Shown here: positions 1-9,950 of the stretch, in pieces
Layout of the letters: each line of letters opens with the position of its first letter
Numbering within the stretch: position 1 is the first letter of the stretch
Notes under the pieces: model-generated
Told to the model about the DNA's origin: nothing
What the model saw: the letters and a program-made list of their open reading frames with translations, nothing else
Databases searched by the model: none
Program-made: the position numbers and the translations under genes
NCBI GenBank assembly: GCA_018831055.1
Contig: JAHJRE010000145.1
Coordinates: 1 to 41,077 of the forward strand
Length of the DNA stretch: 41,077 nucleotides
Reading direction: 5' to 3'
Origin: Bacteroidota bacterium
GTDB lineage: Bacteria > Bacteroidota > Bacteroidia > Bacteroidales > B18-G4

Positions 1-1
1 C

Positions 2-319
2 AAAGCGCTGGAATCTGCCTGGATCACAGGCCGCCAGATAGAAGCTGCCCGTCAGGCCGTTACACGTCATATGAAACGTGAAGGTCAGATCTGGATTCGC
101 ATTTTTCCTGATAAACCGGTTACCAAAAAACCTGCGGAAGTCCGTATGGGTAAAGGTAAGGGCGCACCCGAGTATTTTGTGGCAAGGGTAACCCCCGGCA
201 GAATAATGTTCGAAGCCGAAGGCGTTCCCATGGAAATTGCAAAGGAAGCCTTACGTCTTGCCGCACAAAAGCTCCCGATCAAAACAAAATTAATTGTCAG
301 ACGCGATTACGTTGAATAA
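2..319 (+). CDS. rplP: 50S ribosomal protein L16 (5' truncated)
   Basis: The reading frame is open from base 2 and lacks a start, so the first third of the protein lies outside the window; 105 residues are present out of the roughly 137 usual for L16. The visible part reads as typical L16: an [16 protein letters not shown] stretch, then KIWIRIF-like [14 protein letters not shown], then [15 protein letters not shown]16 binds 23S rRNA near the peptidyl-transferase centre and the A-site tRNA. It sits directly before rpmC, the standard S10/spc order. The internal ATG at 71 is not the true start because the upstream codons continue the family sequence. Confidence 0.97.
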   Translation, partial: KALESAWITGRQIEAARQAVTRHMKREGQIWIRIFPDKPVTKKPAEVRMGKGKGAPEYFVARVTPGRIMFEAEGVPMEIAKEALRLAAQKLPIKTKLIVRRDYVE

Positions 320-333
320 AAATTTTACCCTAT

Positions 334-534
334 ATGAAAATGGAAGTTATCAGAGAGCTCGGTACGGAAGAACTCAAAGAAAGACTGGATGAGGAAAGAA
401 AACAACTGGTCAGGCTGAAGCTGAACCATGCCGTTTCTCCTCTCGAAAATCCTAATAAAATAAAGGAATACAGAAGGACCATTGCCCGGATGATGACCGA
501 ACTCAGAAAAAGAGAAAAAGAAGCCAATAATTAG
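334..534 (+). CDS. rpmC: 50S ribosomal protein L29
   Basis: A 66-residue basic, helical protein with the L29 pattern: ELGTEELKERLDEERKQLVRLKLNHAVSPLENP, followed by the IKEYRRTIARMMTELRKRE helix. L29 lies at the polypeptide exit tunnel, where chaperones and SRP dock. The length is normal for the family. It follows rplP by 14 bases and precedes rpsQ by 11, so it is co-transcribed with both. Confidence 0.97.
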   Translation: MKMEVIRELGTEELKERLDEERKQLVRLKLNHAVSPLENPNKIKEYRRTIARMMTELRKREKEANN

Positions 535-545
535 ATTAAGAATAC

Positions 546-800
546 ATGGAAAGGAATCTCAGAAAAGAACGCGTTGGTGTTGTAACCAGCAATAAAATGG
601 AAAAATCCATTGTTGTTGAGATCATGCGCCAGGTGAAGCACCCGATCTACGGTAAGATCGTGAAAAAAACTTCCAGGTTCGTTGCTCATGACGAAAAAAA
701 CGATTGTAATATCGGAGATACGGTAAAAATCATGGAAACCCGTCCGCTGAGCAAGAACAAATGTTGGAGATTAGTTGAAATCATTGAAAGAGCGAAGTAA
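546..800 (+). CDS. rpsQ: 30S ribosomal protein S17
   Basis: An 84-residue OB-fold protein. Family features are [19 protein letters not shown] at the N terminus, the [20 protein letters not shown] centre and [23 protein letters not shown] at the C terminus. S17 is a primary 16S rRNA binder of the small-subunit body. The stop is separated from the rplN start by two bases, suggesting translational coupling. Confidence 0.98.
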   Translation: MERNLRKERVGVVTSNKMEKSIVVEIMRQVKHPIYGKIVKKTSRFVAHDEKNDCNIGDTVKIMETRPLSKNKCWRLVEIIERAK

Positions 801-802
801 TT

Positions 803-1171
803 ATGATACAGCAGGAATCAAGATTATCGGTGGCTGATAACAGCGGTGCCAAAGAAGTATTGTGCATCCGGGTACTGGGCGGTACTGCCAAGCGTTATGC
901 CACCATCGGCGACAAGATCGTTGTCACCGTAAAGAATGCCTTACCCTCCGGCAACATTAAGAAAGGCACAGTTATCAAGGCCGTTATCGTAAGAACCAAA
1001 AAGGAAATCCGTCGCAACGACGGTTCCTACATCCGTTTCGACGACAATGCCTGCGTTCTGCTGAATAATACCGGAGAAATGATCGGAACTCGTATCTTCG
1101 GGCCGGTTGCCAGAGAATTAAGGGATAAAAAATATATGAAGATCGTTTCATTGGCACCTGAAGTGCTTTAA
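803..1171 (+). CDS. rplN: 50S ribosomal protein L14
   Basis: A 122-residue protein, the standard L14 length. It begins [19 protein letters not shown] and contains [29 protein letters not shown] and the conserved [13 protein letters not shown] near the C terminus. L14 contributes to the subunit interface (bridge B5/B8) and contacts L19. It lies in the invariant rpsQ-rplN-rplX order. Confidence 0.98.
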   Translation: MIQQESRLSVADNSGAKEVLCIRVLGGTAKRYATIGDKIVVTVKNALPSGNIKKGTVIKAVIVRTKKEIRRNDGSYIRFDDNACVLLNNTGEMIGTRIFGPVARELRDKKYMKIVSLAPEVL

Positions 1172-1191
1172 TGATTGAATAAACAAGTAAC

Positions 1192-1515
1192 ATGGCAAGG
1201 AAATTACATATCAAAAAAGGCGACAATGTGATGGTCATTGCAGGCGATTCCAAAGGCCAGCAGGGTAGAGTGCTGGTTCTGGATCCTGAAAAAGAAAGAG
1301 CCATCGTGGAAGGCATCAATATGGTTGCCAAGCATACCCGTCCGAACAAGGATAACCCCAAAGGTGGTATCATCCGCAAAGAAGCGCCCATCCATCTCTC
1401 AAACCTGCTGCTCGTCGACAGCAAAGGCAATGCCACACGCATCCGGCGCAGCAAGGATGAAAAATCAGAAAAAAACGTACGCATCTCTATTAAATCAGGG
1501 GAGGTTATAAAGTAA
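1192..1515 (+). CDS. rplX: 50S ribosomal protein L24
   Basis: A 107-residue protein with an N-terminal KOW motif ([20 protein letters not shown], about residues 8-27) followed by [30 protein letters not shown]24 is an assembly initiator that binds 23S rRNA domain I near the exit tunnel. Its TAA stop shares one base with the ATG of rplE (TAATG at 1513-1517), a reinitiation-type coupling. Confidence 0.98.
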   Translation: MARKLHIKKGDNVMVIAGDSKGQQGRVLVLDPEKERAIVEGINMVAKHTRPNKDNPKGGIIRKEAPIHLSNLLLVDSKGNATRIRRSKDEKSEKNVRISIKSGEVIK

Positions 1516-2072
1516 TGGCATACATTCCAAGACTTAAAACGAAGTATAAGGAGGAGATCGTTCCCGCGTTGATGAAAGAATTCAACTTCAAGAACGTTAT
1601 GCAGGTCCCGAGACTGCAGAAAATCTCCCTCAACCAGGGTTTGGGTCAGGCTACTGCCGACAAGAAACTCATCGATACCGGTGCAGAGGAAATGTCGATC
1701 ATTGCAGGTCAACTAGCCGTACCTACAAAATCAAGGAAAGACATATCCAACTTCAAGGTTAGAAAAGGCATGCCGATAGGTGTGCGGGTTACTCTCCGGG
1801 GTGACAGGATGTACGAATTCCTCGACCGCCTGGTGTCAGTAGCAATACCCAGGATCAGGGATTTCAGGGGTATTAATGATAAAGGATTCGACGGCCATGG
1901 CAATTATTCCTTCGGAGTATCGGAACAGATCATTTTCCCCGAAATCGATATCGACAAGATCGGAAAGATCAATGGGATGAATATCACTTTTACAACATCC
2001 GCTAAAAACGACAAGGAAGCTTTTGCCCTCCTCAGAGAATTTGGATTACCGTTTAAAAATCAAAAAAGATAG
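1515..2072 (+). CDS. rplE: 50S ribosomal protein L5
   Basis: A 185-residue L5. Typical segments are [32 protein letters not shown], the [36 protein letters not shown] core and the RDFRGI...[21 protein letters not shown]-terminal half. L5 binds 5S rRNA and forms an inter-subunit bridge in the central protuberance. Its start overlaps the rplX stop by one base. Confidence 0.98.
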   Translation: MAYIPRLKTKYKEEIVPALMKEFNFKNVMQVPRLQKISLNQGLGQATADKKLIDTGAEEMSIIAGQLAVPTKSRKDISNFKVRKGMPIGVRVTLRGDRMYEFLDRLVSVAIPRIRDFRGINDKGFDGHGNYSFGVSEQIIFPEIDIDKIGKINGMNITFTTSAKNDKEAFALLREFGLPFKNQKR

Positions 2073-2075
2073 AAC

Positions 2076-2345
2076 ATGGCTAAGGAATCAATGAAGGCAA
2101 GGGAAGTGAAAAGGGCTAAACTGGTTGCCAGGTACGCCGCCAAAAGAGCTGAACTCAAAGCTCAGGGTGACTATATCGGGCTGCAAAAACTGCCGAAAAA
2201 TGCTTCTCCCATTCGTTTACATAACCGTTGCAAATTAACGGGCAGACCGAAAGGTTATATGAGAAAATTCGGTATCTCACGTATCAACTTCAGGGAAATG
2301 GCGCTTCAGGGCCTCATTCCCGGTGTTAAAAAAGCTAGCTGGTAA
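2076..2345 (+). CDS. rpsN: 30S ribosomal protein S14, zinc-free form
   Basis: An 89-residue long-form S14 with the conserved C-terminal half ([19 protein letters not shown], then [17 protein letters not shown]). Only one cysteine is present, so the CxxC...CxxC zinc knuckle of the short form is absent: this is the zinc-independent paralogue type. S14 assembles into the small-subunit head. It follows rplE by three bases. Confidence 0.98.
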   Translation: MAKESMKAREVKRAKLVARYAAKRAELKAQGDYIGLQKLPKNASPIRLHNRCKLTGRPKGYMRKFGISRINFREMALQGLIPGVKKASW

Positions 2346-2362
2346 ATTTTAAGCATAAGGAA

Positions 2363-2761
2363 ATGATCACAGACCCAATTTCAGATTATTTGACCAGAAT
2401 CAGGAATGCCATGATGGCCGGCCACAGAGTAGTGGAAATTCCTGCATCAAATATTAAAAAAGATATCACGAAAATATTGTTCGAGAAAGGGTATATCCTG
2501 AACTATAAGTTCGAGGATGACGGGGTTCAGGGAACCATAAAAATCGCCCTGAAATACCATCCCGTAACCAAACAACCTGCTATCAGCAGACTTGAACGGA
2601 TCAGCAAACCCGGCCTCAGAAAATATGTCAATGCCGATAAATTGCCCAGAGTCTTGAACGGTCTCGGTATTGCCATTATCTCCTCTTCCCAGGGTGTGAT
2701 AACCGATAAGGAAGCCAGGAAGAACAATGTAGGCGGTGAAATTTTATGTTACGTTAGTTAA
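2363..2761 (+). CDS. rpsH: 30S ribosomal protein S8
   Basis: A 132-residue S8 of standard length. It opens [20 protein letters not shown], has the central [11 protein letters not shown] motif and ends with the family signature [23 protein letters not shown]8 binds the central domain of 16S rRNA; in enterobacteria it represses the spc operon, but whether that applies here cannot be seen. Confidence 0.98.
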   Translation: MITDPISDYLTRIRNAMMAGHRVVEIPASNIKKDITKILFEKGYILNYKFEDDGVQGTIKIALKYHPVTKQPAISRLERISKPGLRKYVNADKLPRVLNGLGIAIISSSQGVITDKEARKNNVGGEILCYVS

Positions 2762-2779
2762 AAAGAAGGGATCAGGAAA

Positions 2780-3334
2780 ATGTCACGTATAGGAAAACTA
2801 CCGATCACCATCCCCCAGGACGTTGAGATCAAAATCTCAAAAGAAAACATTGTTACCGTCAAGGGAAAACTCGGAGAACTGCAACAGGCAGTACATCCCG
2901 ACATCAAATTAGTCGTTGATAACGGAATTCTTACCCTGGAAAGGCCTTCCGAAGAAAAAGACCACAAGGCTATGCATGGCCTTTACCGTGCATTGTTGGC
3001 CAATATGATCAAGGGTGTATCAGAAGGCTTTAAAATCGTTCAGGAGATAGTAGGTGTGGGATATAAAGCACAGGCAACAGGTCAACTCCTGGAAATGTCG
3101 CTTGGTTTTTCACACAACGTTTTCTTCCAGCTTCCTCCGGAAGTTAAGGTGGAAACACTCACCGAAAGAGGGAAAAACCCAACCATTACATTGACATCGT
3201 ATGACAAGCAACTGCTGGGACAGGTAGCCGCCAAGATACGTTCCCTCAGGAAACCCGAACCTTATAAAGGCAAAGGAATCCGATTCCAGGGTGAAGAAGT
3301 CAGGAAAAAAGCAGGTAAGGCTGCTGCTCAGTAA
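2780..3334 (+). CDS. rplF: 50S ribosomal protein L6
   Basis: A 184-residue L6 with the start MSRIGKLPITIPQDVEI. Both duplicated alpha/beta halves are visible, with the C-terminal signature KPEPYKGKGIRFQGEEVRKKAGK. L6 lies near the GTPase centre and stabilises 23S rRNA helix 97. It is 18 bases after rpsH. The C terminus has a short alanine-rich end, which is unremarkable. Confidence 0.98.
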   Translation: MSRIGKLPITIPQDVEIKISKENIVTVKGKLGELQQAVHPDIKLVVDNGILTLERPSEEKDHKAMHGLYRALLANMIKGVSEGFKIVQEIVGVGYKAQATGQLLEMSLGFSHNVFFQLPPEVKVETLTERGKNPTITLTSYDKQLLGQVAAKIRSLRKPEPYKGKGIRFQGEEVRKKAGKAAAQ

Positions 3335-3364
3335 TATCGTTAAACGAAATTAAATCCTACAGGG

Positions 3365-3730
3365 ATGAAGAAGATAAAGGACAGAAAAGAATTCAGAAGG
3401 ATCAGGATCAAAATGAGGATCCGCAAATCGATTCATGGCACAACAGAAAGGCCAAGGATGAGCGTATTCCGCAGTAATAAGCAGATTTACGTTCAACTCA
3501 TCGATGATCTTGACGGAAAAACCTTAGTTTCCGCATCGTCTAAAGAAAAGGGGATTGTGGAAAAAGAAGGCAACAAAATTGAACAGGCAAAACTGGTCGG
3601 ACAACTGATCGCGGAAAAAGCCAGGGAAGCAGGGATCGAATCAGTGGTCTTCGACAGGAACGGATACCTGTATCACGGAAGGGTTAAATCATTAGCAGAA
3701 GCCGCAAGACAAGGCGGATTAAAATTCTAA
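3365..3730 (+). CDS. rplR: 50S ribosomal protein L18
   Basis: A 121-residue L18. Basic N terminus, then [22 protein letters not shown]-type segment, [10 protein letters not shown], and the C-terminal signature [28 protein letters not shown]18 binds 5S rRNA together with L5 in the central protuberance. The ATG at 3365 gives the usual length, and the stop is close to the rpsE start. Confidence 0.97.
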   Translation: MKKIKDRKEFRRIRIKMRIRKSIHGTTERPRMSVFRSNKQIYVQLIDDLDGKTLVSASSKEKGIVEKEGNKIEQAKLVGQLIAEKAREAGIESVVFDRNGYLYHGRVKSLAEAARQGGLKF

Positions 3731-3736
3731 TTGAAT

Positions 3737-4255
3737 ATGTCAAGCGCAAACGTAAAAAGAGTAAAATCAAGCGAAATTGAATTTAAAGACCGCCTGGTCA
3801 GCATCAAACGTGTTACCAAGGTCACCAAAGGCGGGCGTACTTTCAGTTTTTCCGCCATAGTAGTGGTGGGCAATGAGAATGGTATTGTTGGTCATGGTCT
3901 TGGTAAAGCCAAAGAAGTAACCTCTGCCATTGCCAAAGGTATCGACGATGCCAAGAAGAATCTCGTGAAGGTACCGGTACTTAAAGGTACCATCCCACAC
4001 GAATCGACAGGCAAATACAGTGGAGCCAGAGTATATATTCAACCTGCTGCACCGGGTACCGGAGTTATCGCTGGTGGTGCCATGCGCGCCGTTATGGAAA
4101 GCGTTGGCATCAAGGATGTGCTTGCCAAATCGAAAGGTTCTTCCAACCCGCATAGCGTAGTGAAAGCAACCATCGACGCCCTCACACGCATGAAAGACCC
4201 TTATACGGTCTCCCAGCTCAGAGGCATCAGCATGGATAAGGTCTTTAACGGTTAA
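3737..4255 (+). CDS. rpsE: 30S ribosomal protein S5
   Basis: A 172-residue S5. I chose the ATG at 3737 rather than the in-frame TTG at 3731, which directly abuts the rplR stop. The double-stranded-RNA-binding-like N-terminal domain ([19 protein letters not shown]) and the C-terminal signature [28 protein letters not shown] are present. S5 works with S4 in decoding accuracy and mRNA helicase activity at the ribosome entry site. It is followed two bases later by rpmD. Confidence 0.96.
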   Translation: MSSANVKRVKSSEIEFKDRLVSIKRVTKVTKGGRTFSFSAIVVVGNENGIVGHGLGKAKEVTSAIAKGIDDAKKNLVKVPVLKGTIPHESTGKYSGARVYIQPAAPGTGVIAGGAMRAVMESVGIKDVLAKSKGSSNPHSVVKATIDALTRMKDPYTVSQLRGISMDKVFNG

Positions 4256-4257
4256 CA

Positions 4258-4452
4258 ATGCTCAGAATCATGAAGAAACTCAGGATCAAACAAGTAAGAA
4301 GTGCCATTAAAAGGCCCGCCAGGCAGAAAAAAACCCTGGAAGCCCTTGGCTTCAGAAAACTCAATCAAACTATTGAAGTAACACTTACTCCCCAGATCGA
4401 AGGAATGATTGAGAAGGTAAGACACCTTTTGGAAATTGAAGAAATTAAATAA
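4258..4452 (+). CDS. rpmD: 50S ribosomal protein L30
   Basis: A 64-residue L30 with the family core KLRIKQVRSAIKRPARQKKTLEALGFRKLNQTIE. The second in-frame ATG at 4270 would give 60 residues beginning MKKLRIKQ, which fits the usual family start slightly better; the sequence does not decide between them. L30 binds 23S rRNA helices 38-39. Standard rpsE-rpmD-rplO order. Confidence 0.95.
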   Translation: MLRIMKKLRIKQVRSAIKRPARQKKTLEALGFRKLNQTIEVTLTPQIEGMIEKVRHLLEIEEIK

Positions 4453-4475
4453 GAAACTGATAATATTTTAATATC

Positions 4476-4922
4476 ATGGATTTAAGTAATCTTAAACCAG
4501 CTCCGAATTCAACCGGAAAAAATAAAAGGATAGGTCGCGGACAAGGATCCGGCCGCGGCGGTACATCCACACGCGGCCATAAAGGCGCCGGATCCCGTTC
4601 CGGTTATTCGAAGAAACGCGGCTTTGAAGGCGGTCAGATGCCCCTCTATCGCCGGGTACCCAAATTCGGTTTTAAAAATTTCAACCGGATCGAATACCGC
4701 GGAATTAACATCGATACACTGCAAAGCCTCGCAGAGAAACTTAACCTTTCGGTCATCGACCCCGGAACACTGGTTAGTAACGGACTTGCTTCCAAAAACG
4801 ACCTTATCAAAATCCTGGGTAGAGGAGAACTGAAAGGGAAACTGGAAGTGAAAGCCCATGCCTTTACCGAAAAGGCAAAAAGCGAAATCGAAGCTAAAGG
4901 AGGTATTGCATCAAAAATTTAA
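4476..4922 (+). CDS. rplO: 50S ribosomal protein L15
   Basis: A 148-residue L15. The glycine/arginine-rich N-terminal extension ([22 protein letters not shown]) that threads into 23S rRNA is clear, followed by [17 protein letters not shown] and the globular C-terminal domain. L15 is a late-assembly large-subunit protein. It lies six bases before secY. Confidence 0.98.
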   Translation: MDLSNLKPAPNSTGKNKRIGRGQGSGRGGTSTRGHKGAGSRSGYSKKRGFEGGQMPLYRRVPKFGFKNFNRIEYRGINIDTLQSLAEKLNLSVIDPGTLVSNGLASKNDLIKILGRGELKGKLEVKAHAFTEKAKSEIEAKGGIASKI

Positions 4923-4928
4923 GGTTTA

Positions 4929-6293
4929 ATGAAAAGATTAATCCAGACAATACGAAACATTTACAAGATTGAAGACCTCAGGAAAAGGATACTCTATACT
5001 TTGGGAATCATCCTGATTTACCGCCTTGGATCCTATGTGGTGCTTCCCGGTGTTGACCCCGGGATGCTCGCTAATTTAAGGCAGCAAACCAGCGACGGTC
5101 TTCTCGGCTTGTTAAACATGTTCTCAGGAGGAGCCTTCTCCAACGCATCTATCTTTGCCCTGGGGATTATGCCCTATATCTCCGCCTCCATCGTTGTCCA
5201 GCTTCTGGGTATGGCCATCCCCTACTTCCAGAAATTGCAGAAAGAAGGTGAAAGCGGCAGAAAAAAAATCAACCAGATCACTCGGTATCTGACCATACTA
5301 ATCACCGGATTCCAGGCGCCTGCCTATATTACCAACCTCGTTGGCCAATTGAGGAATCCCGACGGTACCATGACAGCCATTATGCCTTTCGACGGTTCGC
5401 CGCCTTCCGCATTCTTCTGGCTGTCGTCAACCATTATCCTGATCTCCGGAACCATGTTCATCATGTGGCTTGGCGAAAGAATCACCGATAAAGGTATTGG
5501 AAACGGTATCTCCCTGATCATTATGATCGGTATCATCGCTCGTCTGCCCTTTGCTCTGTTTAGTGAGTTTATTTCCAGAATGGAAGAACAGGGTGGAGGA
5601 CTGGTTTATTTCGTAATTGAGATTGCTATCCTGATATTCGTCATCCTGCTTACCATACTCCTTGTTCAGGGTACCCGGAGGATACCGGTTCAATACGCCA
5701 AACGCATCGTGGGAAACAAACAATATGGAGGCGTAAGGCAATATATCCCGCTCAAGGTTAATGCAGCCGGTGTTATGCCTATCATCTTCGCACAGGCAAT
5801 TATGTTCCTTCCGATAACCATCGCAGGATTTGCACAGTCGGAAGCCCTTTCGGGATTCGCCGCTGCTTTTACGAATATTAACGGATTCTGGTATAACTTC
5901 GTTTTCTTCCTGATGATCGTGATGTTTACGTATTTCTATACGGCCATCACTGTCAATCCAAATCAAATGGCGGAAGACATGAAGAAAAACGGAGGGTTTA
6001 TCCCGGGGGTCAAACCCGGTAAAAGAACTGCTGACTTTATCGACAACGTAATGTCAAAGATCACTCTTCCCGGTTCTATGTTCCTGGGATTTGTGGCCAT
6101 CATGCCGGCATTGGTTGGTCAGGTGGGAGTCAGCCAGCAATTTGCCCAGTTTTACGGGGGAACGTCCCTGCTGATCCTTGTTGGGGTGGTGCTTGACACC
6201 TTACAACAAATTGAAAGCCACCTCCTGATGAGACATTACGATGGTCTTACCAAATCCGGAAGGATCAAGGGAAGGTCGTCGCTGGGCATGTAA
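4929..6293 (+). CDS. secY: Preprotein translocase subunit SecY
   Basis: A 454-residue polytopic inner-membrane protein with about ten hydrophobic helices, the channel-forming subunit of SecYEG. Visible family features are the RILYTLGIILIYRLGSYV first helix, the plug/TM2 region GLLGLLNMFSGGAFSNASIFALG, and the cytosolic loop with GIGNGISLIIMIGI. The C terminus is the usual basic GRIKGRSSLGM. The genomic position between rplO and map is standard for Bacteroidota. It supplies the export route for the many signal-peptide proteins later in this window. Confidence 0.98.
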   Translation: MKRLIQTIRNIYKIEDLRKRILYTLGIILIYRLGSYVVLPGVDPGMLANLRQQTSDGLLGLLNMFSGGAFSNASIFALGIMPYISASIVVQLLGMAIPYFQKLQKEGESGRKKINQITRYLTILITGFQAPAYITNLVGQLRNPDGTMTAIMPFDGSPPSAFFWLSSTIILISGTMFIMWLGERITDKGIGNGISLIIMIGIIARLPFALFSEFISRMEEQGGGLVYFVIEIAILIFVILLTILLVQGTRRIPVQYAKRIVGNKQYGGVRQYIPLKVNAAGVMPIIFAQAIMFLPITIAGFAQSEALSGFAAAFTNINGFWYNFVFFLMIVMFTYFYTAITVNPNQMAEDMKKNGGFIPGVKPGKRTADFIDNVMSKITLPGSMFLGFVAIMPALVGQVGVSQQFAQFYGGTSLLILVGVVLDTLQQIESHLLMRHYDGLTKSGRIKGRSSLGM

Positions 6294-6304
6294 GATTGTG
6301 TTCG

Positions 6305-7081
6305 ATGAGTTATTGTAAGACTGAAGACGAAATAGAACTATTAAGAGAAAGTTCTTTGCTTGTTGGAAAAACATTGGGTGAAGTGGCTAAGATGCTGAAA
6401 CCCGGTGTACGCACCATAGACCTCGACCGGAGAGCCGAGGAGTTTATCCGGGATAATGGAGCGGTACCGGGATTCAAGGGATATAACGGATTTCCGTTTA
6501 CTCTGTGCATCAGCATCAATGAACAGATCGTTCACGGGTTCCCTTCGGAAAGAGAATTGATAGACGGCGACCTGGTCTCTATTGATTGCGGTGTGCTGAA
6601 AAACGGGTTTTACGGAGATTCGGCTTACAGCTTTGCTATCGGGAATGTATCTGAAGATATCCGTTTGTTGCTCGACAGAACCTTGGCATCCCTTTACAGG
6701 GGTATCGAAATGGCAGTTGACGGAAAACGGATCGGGGATATCGGCCATGCCATACAATCTTTCGTGGAATCCTTCGGATACTCCGTAGTAAGAGATCTGG
6801 TAGGGCACGGACTGGGAAGCAACCTTCACGAAAAACCGGAAGTGCCTAACTACGGCCGTCAGGGAAGCGGAGTAAAACTCCGGGAAGGGATGGTTCTTGC
6901 CATCGAACCCATGATAAATTTAGGAACCCGCTACGTAGTTCAGGAACCCGACGGTTGGACGATAAGAACTGCAGACAGGATGCCTTCGGCTCACTTCGAA
7001 CACGACGTGGTCATCAGAAAAGGTAAAGCGGAGATACTGAGTACATTCAGTTATATTGAAGAGGTCATCAACAAACAATAA
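6305..7081 (+). CDS. map: Methionine aminopeptidase, type I
   Basis: A 258-residue MetAP-1 that removes N-terminal methionine from nascent proteins. The start is taken at the ATG at 6305; an upstream in-frame TTG at 6296 would add only MCS. All metal and catalytic residues are visible: His in EQIVHGFP, the two aspartates in SIDCGV and YGDSAY, His in VGHGLG and LHEKP, Glu in AIEPM and Glu in HFEHDVV. No N-terminal zinc-finger extension is present, so this is the bacterial type Ia. It sits between secY and infA, as usual in this phylum. Confidence 0.97.
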   Translation: MSYCKTEDEIELLRESSLLVGKTLGEVAKMLKPGVRTIDLDRRAEEFIRDNGAVPGFKGYNGFPFTLCISINEQIVHGFPSERELIDGDLVSIDCGVLKNGFYGDSAYSFAIGNVSEDIRLLLDRTLASLYRGIEMAVDGKRIGDIGHAIQSFVESFGYSVVRDLVGHGLGSNLHEKPEVPNYGRQGSGVKLREGMVLAIEPMINLGTRYVVQEPDGWTIRTADRMPSAHFEHDVVIRKGKAEILSTFSYIEEVINKQ

Positions 7082-7084
7082 TAC

Positions 7085-7303
7085 ATGGCAAAACAAAAGT
7101 CGATAGAACAAGACGGGACGGTAATCGAATCATTGGGCAACGCGATGTTCCGCGTTGAACTGGAAAATGGCCATATCATTACGGCCCATATTTCAGGAAA
7201 AATGAGGATGCACTATATCAAGATTTTGCCAGGTGATAAAGTAAAACTTGAAATGTCACCCTACGATTTGACTAAGGGAAGAATTACATACAGGTATAAA
7301 TAG
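7085..7303 (+). CDS. infA: Translation initiation factor IF-1
   Basis: A 72-residue S1-like OB-fold protein of exact family length, with [23 protein letters not shown]-type N terminus, [25 protein letters not shown] and the ending [15 protein letters not shown]-1 binds the A site of the 30S subunit during initiation. It starts three bases after map. Confidence 0.98.
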   Translation: MAKQKSIEQDGTVIESLGNAMFRVELENGHIITAHISGKMRMHYIKILPGDKVKLEMSPYDLTKGRITYRYK

Positions 7304-7317
7304 AAAAACAAATAACG

Positions 7318-7434
7318 ATGAAAGTCAGAGCATCAGTTAAAAAAAGAACTCCGGATTGCAAGATCGTTCGCAGGAAAGGCAAGCTGTTCGTTATAAACAA
7401 GAAAAATCCGAAGTACAAACAAAGACAGGGATAA
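7318..7434 (+). CDS. rpmJ: 50S ribosomal protein L36, zinc-free form
   Basis: A 38-residue ORF, short enough to be missed by length-filtered gene finders. It starts [19 protein letters not shown] and ends NPKYKQRQG, the full L36 consensus. Of the three cysteines and one histidine of the zinc ribbon only Cys14 remains (the others are Thr, Asn and Tyr-type substitutions), so zinc binding is not expected. It lies 14 bases after infA and 24 before rpsM, the expected slot. Confidence 0.97.
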   Translation: MKVRASVKKRTPDCKIVRRKGKLFVINKKNPKYKQRQG

Positions 7435-7458
7435 TATCACAGATAAATTATAACATCT

Positions 7459-7839
<381 letters not shown>

Positions 7840-7874
7840 TAAATTGATTATCCGAGTAGTAATATAAATATATT

Positions 7875-8264
7875 ATGGCAAAATCCACAAGATCGACGAA
7901 AAAAAGAGTCGTTAAGGTTGAACCGGTTGGAAAAGCATTTATCAGTGCTTCTTTCAACAACATCATTATTTCACTCACAAACAGTTCCGGTCAGGTGATT
8001 TCCTGGTCGTCGTCAGGGAAGATGGGATTCAAAGGATCGAAGAAGAACACACCCTATGCAGCACAGATGGCAGCGGAAGACGCATCCAAAGTAGCACACG
8101 ACCAGGGCCTTCGCAAGGTCAAAGTATACGTGAAAGGCCCCGGAGCCGGCAGAGAATCTGCCATCCGCACCATTCACAGTGCCGGAATCGAAGTTATGGA
8201 AATTGTTGATATTACCCCGCTTCCCCACAATGGCTGCCGCCCGCCAAAAAGAAGGCGTGTTTAA
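7875..8264 (+). CDS. rpsK: 30S ribosomal protein S11
   Basis: A 129-residue S11. Conserved segments are [65 protein letters not shown] and the terminal [19 protein letters not shown]11 lies on the platform near the E site and the mRNA exit. A 35-base gap with A/T-rich sequence separates it from rpsM. Confidence 0.98.
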   Translation: MAKSTRSTKKRVVKVEPVGKAFISASFNNIIISLTNSSGQVISWSSSGKMGFKGSKKNTPYAAQMAAEDASKVAHDQGLRKVKVYVKGPGAGRESAIRTIHSAGIEVMEIVDITPLPHNGCRPPKRRRV

Positions 8265-8301
8265 TCGTATAGGTTATAATTATTCAATATAAGTAAACAT
8301 T

Positions 8302-8907
8302 ATGGCAAGATACAGAGGACCGAAATCGAAGATAGCCCGCAAATTCCGTGAACCCATTTTCGGCGCAGATAAATCCCTCGAAAAGAAAAATTATCCCCCG
8401 GGTATGCATGGCCCGAATAAAAGAAGAAGAAAGGAGTCGGAATACGGCATCCAGTTGATGGAAAAACAAAAGGCCAAGTATACTTACGGCATCCTGGAAA
8501 GACAATTCAGAAATACTTTCCATGAAGCTGCCAGAAGAAAAGGGGTAACCGGTGAAATCCTGCTCCAACTCTGCGAATCAAGGCTAGACAACATCGTTTT
8601 CCGCCTTGGTATCGCTCCGTCGAGGCAGGCTGCCAGACAGCTCGTTTCACACCGGCATATACTGGTAAACGGCAATGTGGTTAACATACCCTCCTATTTC
8701 GTGAAACCGGGTGAAGTGGTTGGCGTAAGGGAAAAATCCAAATCCCTTGAAGTTGTTTCCAATTCACTCGCAGGAAAAGGCAACAGGCTGCCCTGGCTCG
8801 AATGGGATGAGGAAAACCTCGCAGGTAAATTCCTGCAATACCCTTCCAGGGAAGATATCCCGGAAAATATTAAAGAACAACTTATCGTTGAGTTGTACTC
8901 CAAGTAA
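8302..8907 (+). CDS. rpsD: 30S ribosomal protein S4, cysteine-free form
   Basis: A 201-residue S4. The N terminus [18 protein letters not shown] is followed by [18 protein letters not shown] and the S4 RNA-binding domain ([20 protein letters not shown] then [10 protein letters not shown]). The N-terminal zinc-binding cysteines of the C+ form are absent. S4 is a primary 16S binder and assembly nucleator, and in many bacteria an autoregulator of this operon; no regulatory structure is obvious here. Confidence 0.98.
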   Translation: MARYRGPKSKIARKFREPIFGADKSLEKKNYPPGMHGPNKRRRKESEYGIQLMEKQKAKYTYGILERQFRNTFHEAARRKGVTGEILLQLCESRLDNIVFRLGIAPSRQAARQLVSHRHILVNGNVVNIPSYFVKPGEVVGVREKSKSLEVVSNSLAGKGNRLPWLEWDEENLAGKFLQYPSREDIPENIKEQLIVELYSK

Positions 8908-8952
8908 TAAGTTGTTTAACAAGGATTTGGTCATCAAAATAAAGAGCTCTTT

Positions 8953-9945
8953 ATGGCAACATTAGCGTTTCAGAAACCTGAAAAAGTGATTATGAACGAA
9001 GCCGACGATTTCAAAGGCATCTTTGAATTCCGTCCGCTTGAACCTGGCTTTGGGGTTACCATTGGAAATGCCCTCCGGAGAATACTCCTTTCATCCCTCG
9101 AAGGCTATGCCATCACTTCCATGAAAATCGAAGGGGTTGTCCAGGAATTCTCCACCATCAAGGGGGTTGTTGAAGATGTATCCGAAATCATCCTTAACCT
9201 GAAAAAGATCCGCTTTAAAAGGCAGATCGAGACCGAAACCAGTGAGAAAGTGCATGTTGTGATCGGTGACCAGGATGCCTTTAAAGCAGGGGATATCAAC
9301 AAATTCCTCTCTGTCTTCCAGGTTATCAATCCCGATGAAGTGATCTGCCATATGGATCCTTCTGTAAGGATGGCTTTGGAACTGACCATCAACAAAGGCA
9401 GAGGTTATGTACCGGCAGAGGAAAACAAATCTCTTAATGCATCCATCGACACCATCTCGATCGATTCTATCCACACTCCAATCGTGAATGTTAAGTATTC
9501 TATCGAAAATTGGCGTGTGGAGCAGAAAACCGACTTCGAAAAGCTCATCCTTGAGATCAGCACCGATGGGTCTATTCATCCCAAAGATGCTTTGAAGGAA
9601 GCTGCAAAAATCCTGATACAGCATTTCCTGATGTTCTCCGACGAAAAAATCACACTCGACTCGGAGGAGAAAACAGTTACGGAAGAATTTGACGAAAGTT
9701 CATTACATATTCGCCAGCTCCTGAAAACCAAGCTTGTCGACCTCGACCTCTCCGTCCGCGCTCTGAACTGTCTCAAGGCAGCCGACGTGGAAAGCCTGGG
9801 CGACCTGGTACAATACAACAAAAACGACCTTCTCAAATTCAGGAATTTTGGAAAGAAATCACTTACCGAACTTGAAGAACTGGTAAAAACCAAAGGACTC
9901 GAATTTGGAATGAATATATCAAAGTATAAACTTGATAAGGAATAA
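8953..9945 (+). CDS. rpoA: RNA polymerase alpha subunit
   Basis: A 330-residue alpha subunit. The N-terminal dimerisation domain (about residues 1-230) contains [23 protein letters not shown], the helix that nucleates polymerase assembly. A linker leads to the C-terminal domain (about 255-325) with the helix-hairpin-helix segment [32 protein letters not shown] that contacts UP elements and activators. Length and position before rplQ are standard. Confidence 0.98.
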   Translation: MATLAFQKPEKVIMNEADDFKGIFEFRPLEPGFGVTIGNALRRILLSSLEGYAITSMKIEGVVQEFSTIKGVVEDVSEIILNLKKIRFKRQIETETSEKVHVVIGDQDAFKAGDINKFLSVFQVINPDEVICHMDPSVRMALELTINKGRGYVPAEENKSLNASIDTISIDSIHTPIVNVKYSIENWRVEQKTDFEKLILEISTDGSIHPKDALKEAAKILIQHFLMFSDEKITLDSEEKTVTEEFDESSLHIRQLLKTKLVDLDLSVRALNCLKAADVESLGDLVQYNKNDLLKFRNFGKKSLTELEELVKTKGLEFGMNISKYKLDKE

Positions 9946-9950
9946 CGGAA

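Noticed and set aside
984-1712. A 242-residue minus-strand ORF opposite rplN, rplX and rplE
   Set aside because: The plus strand codes for three unmistakable ribosomal proteins with correct lengths; the opposite frame has no family resemblance.
3731-3736. TTG start for rpsE adjoining the rplR stop
   Set aside because: The ATG two codons later fits the usual S5 start and ATG is strongly preferred in this operon.
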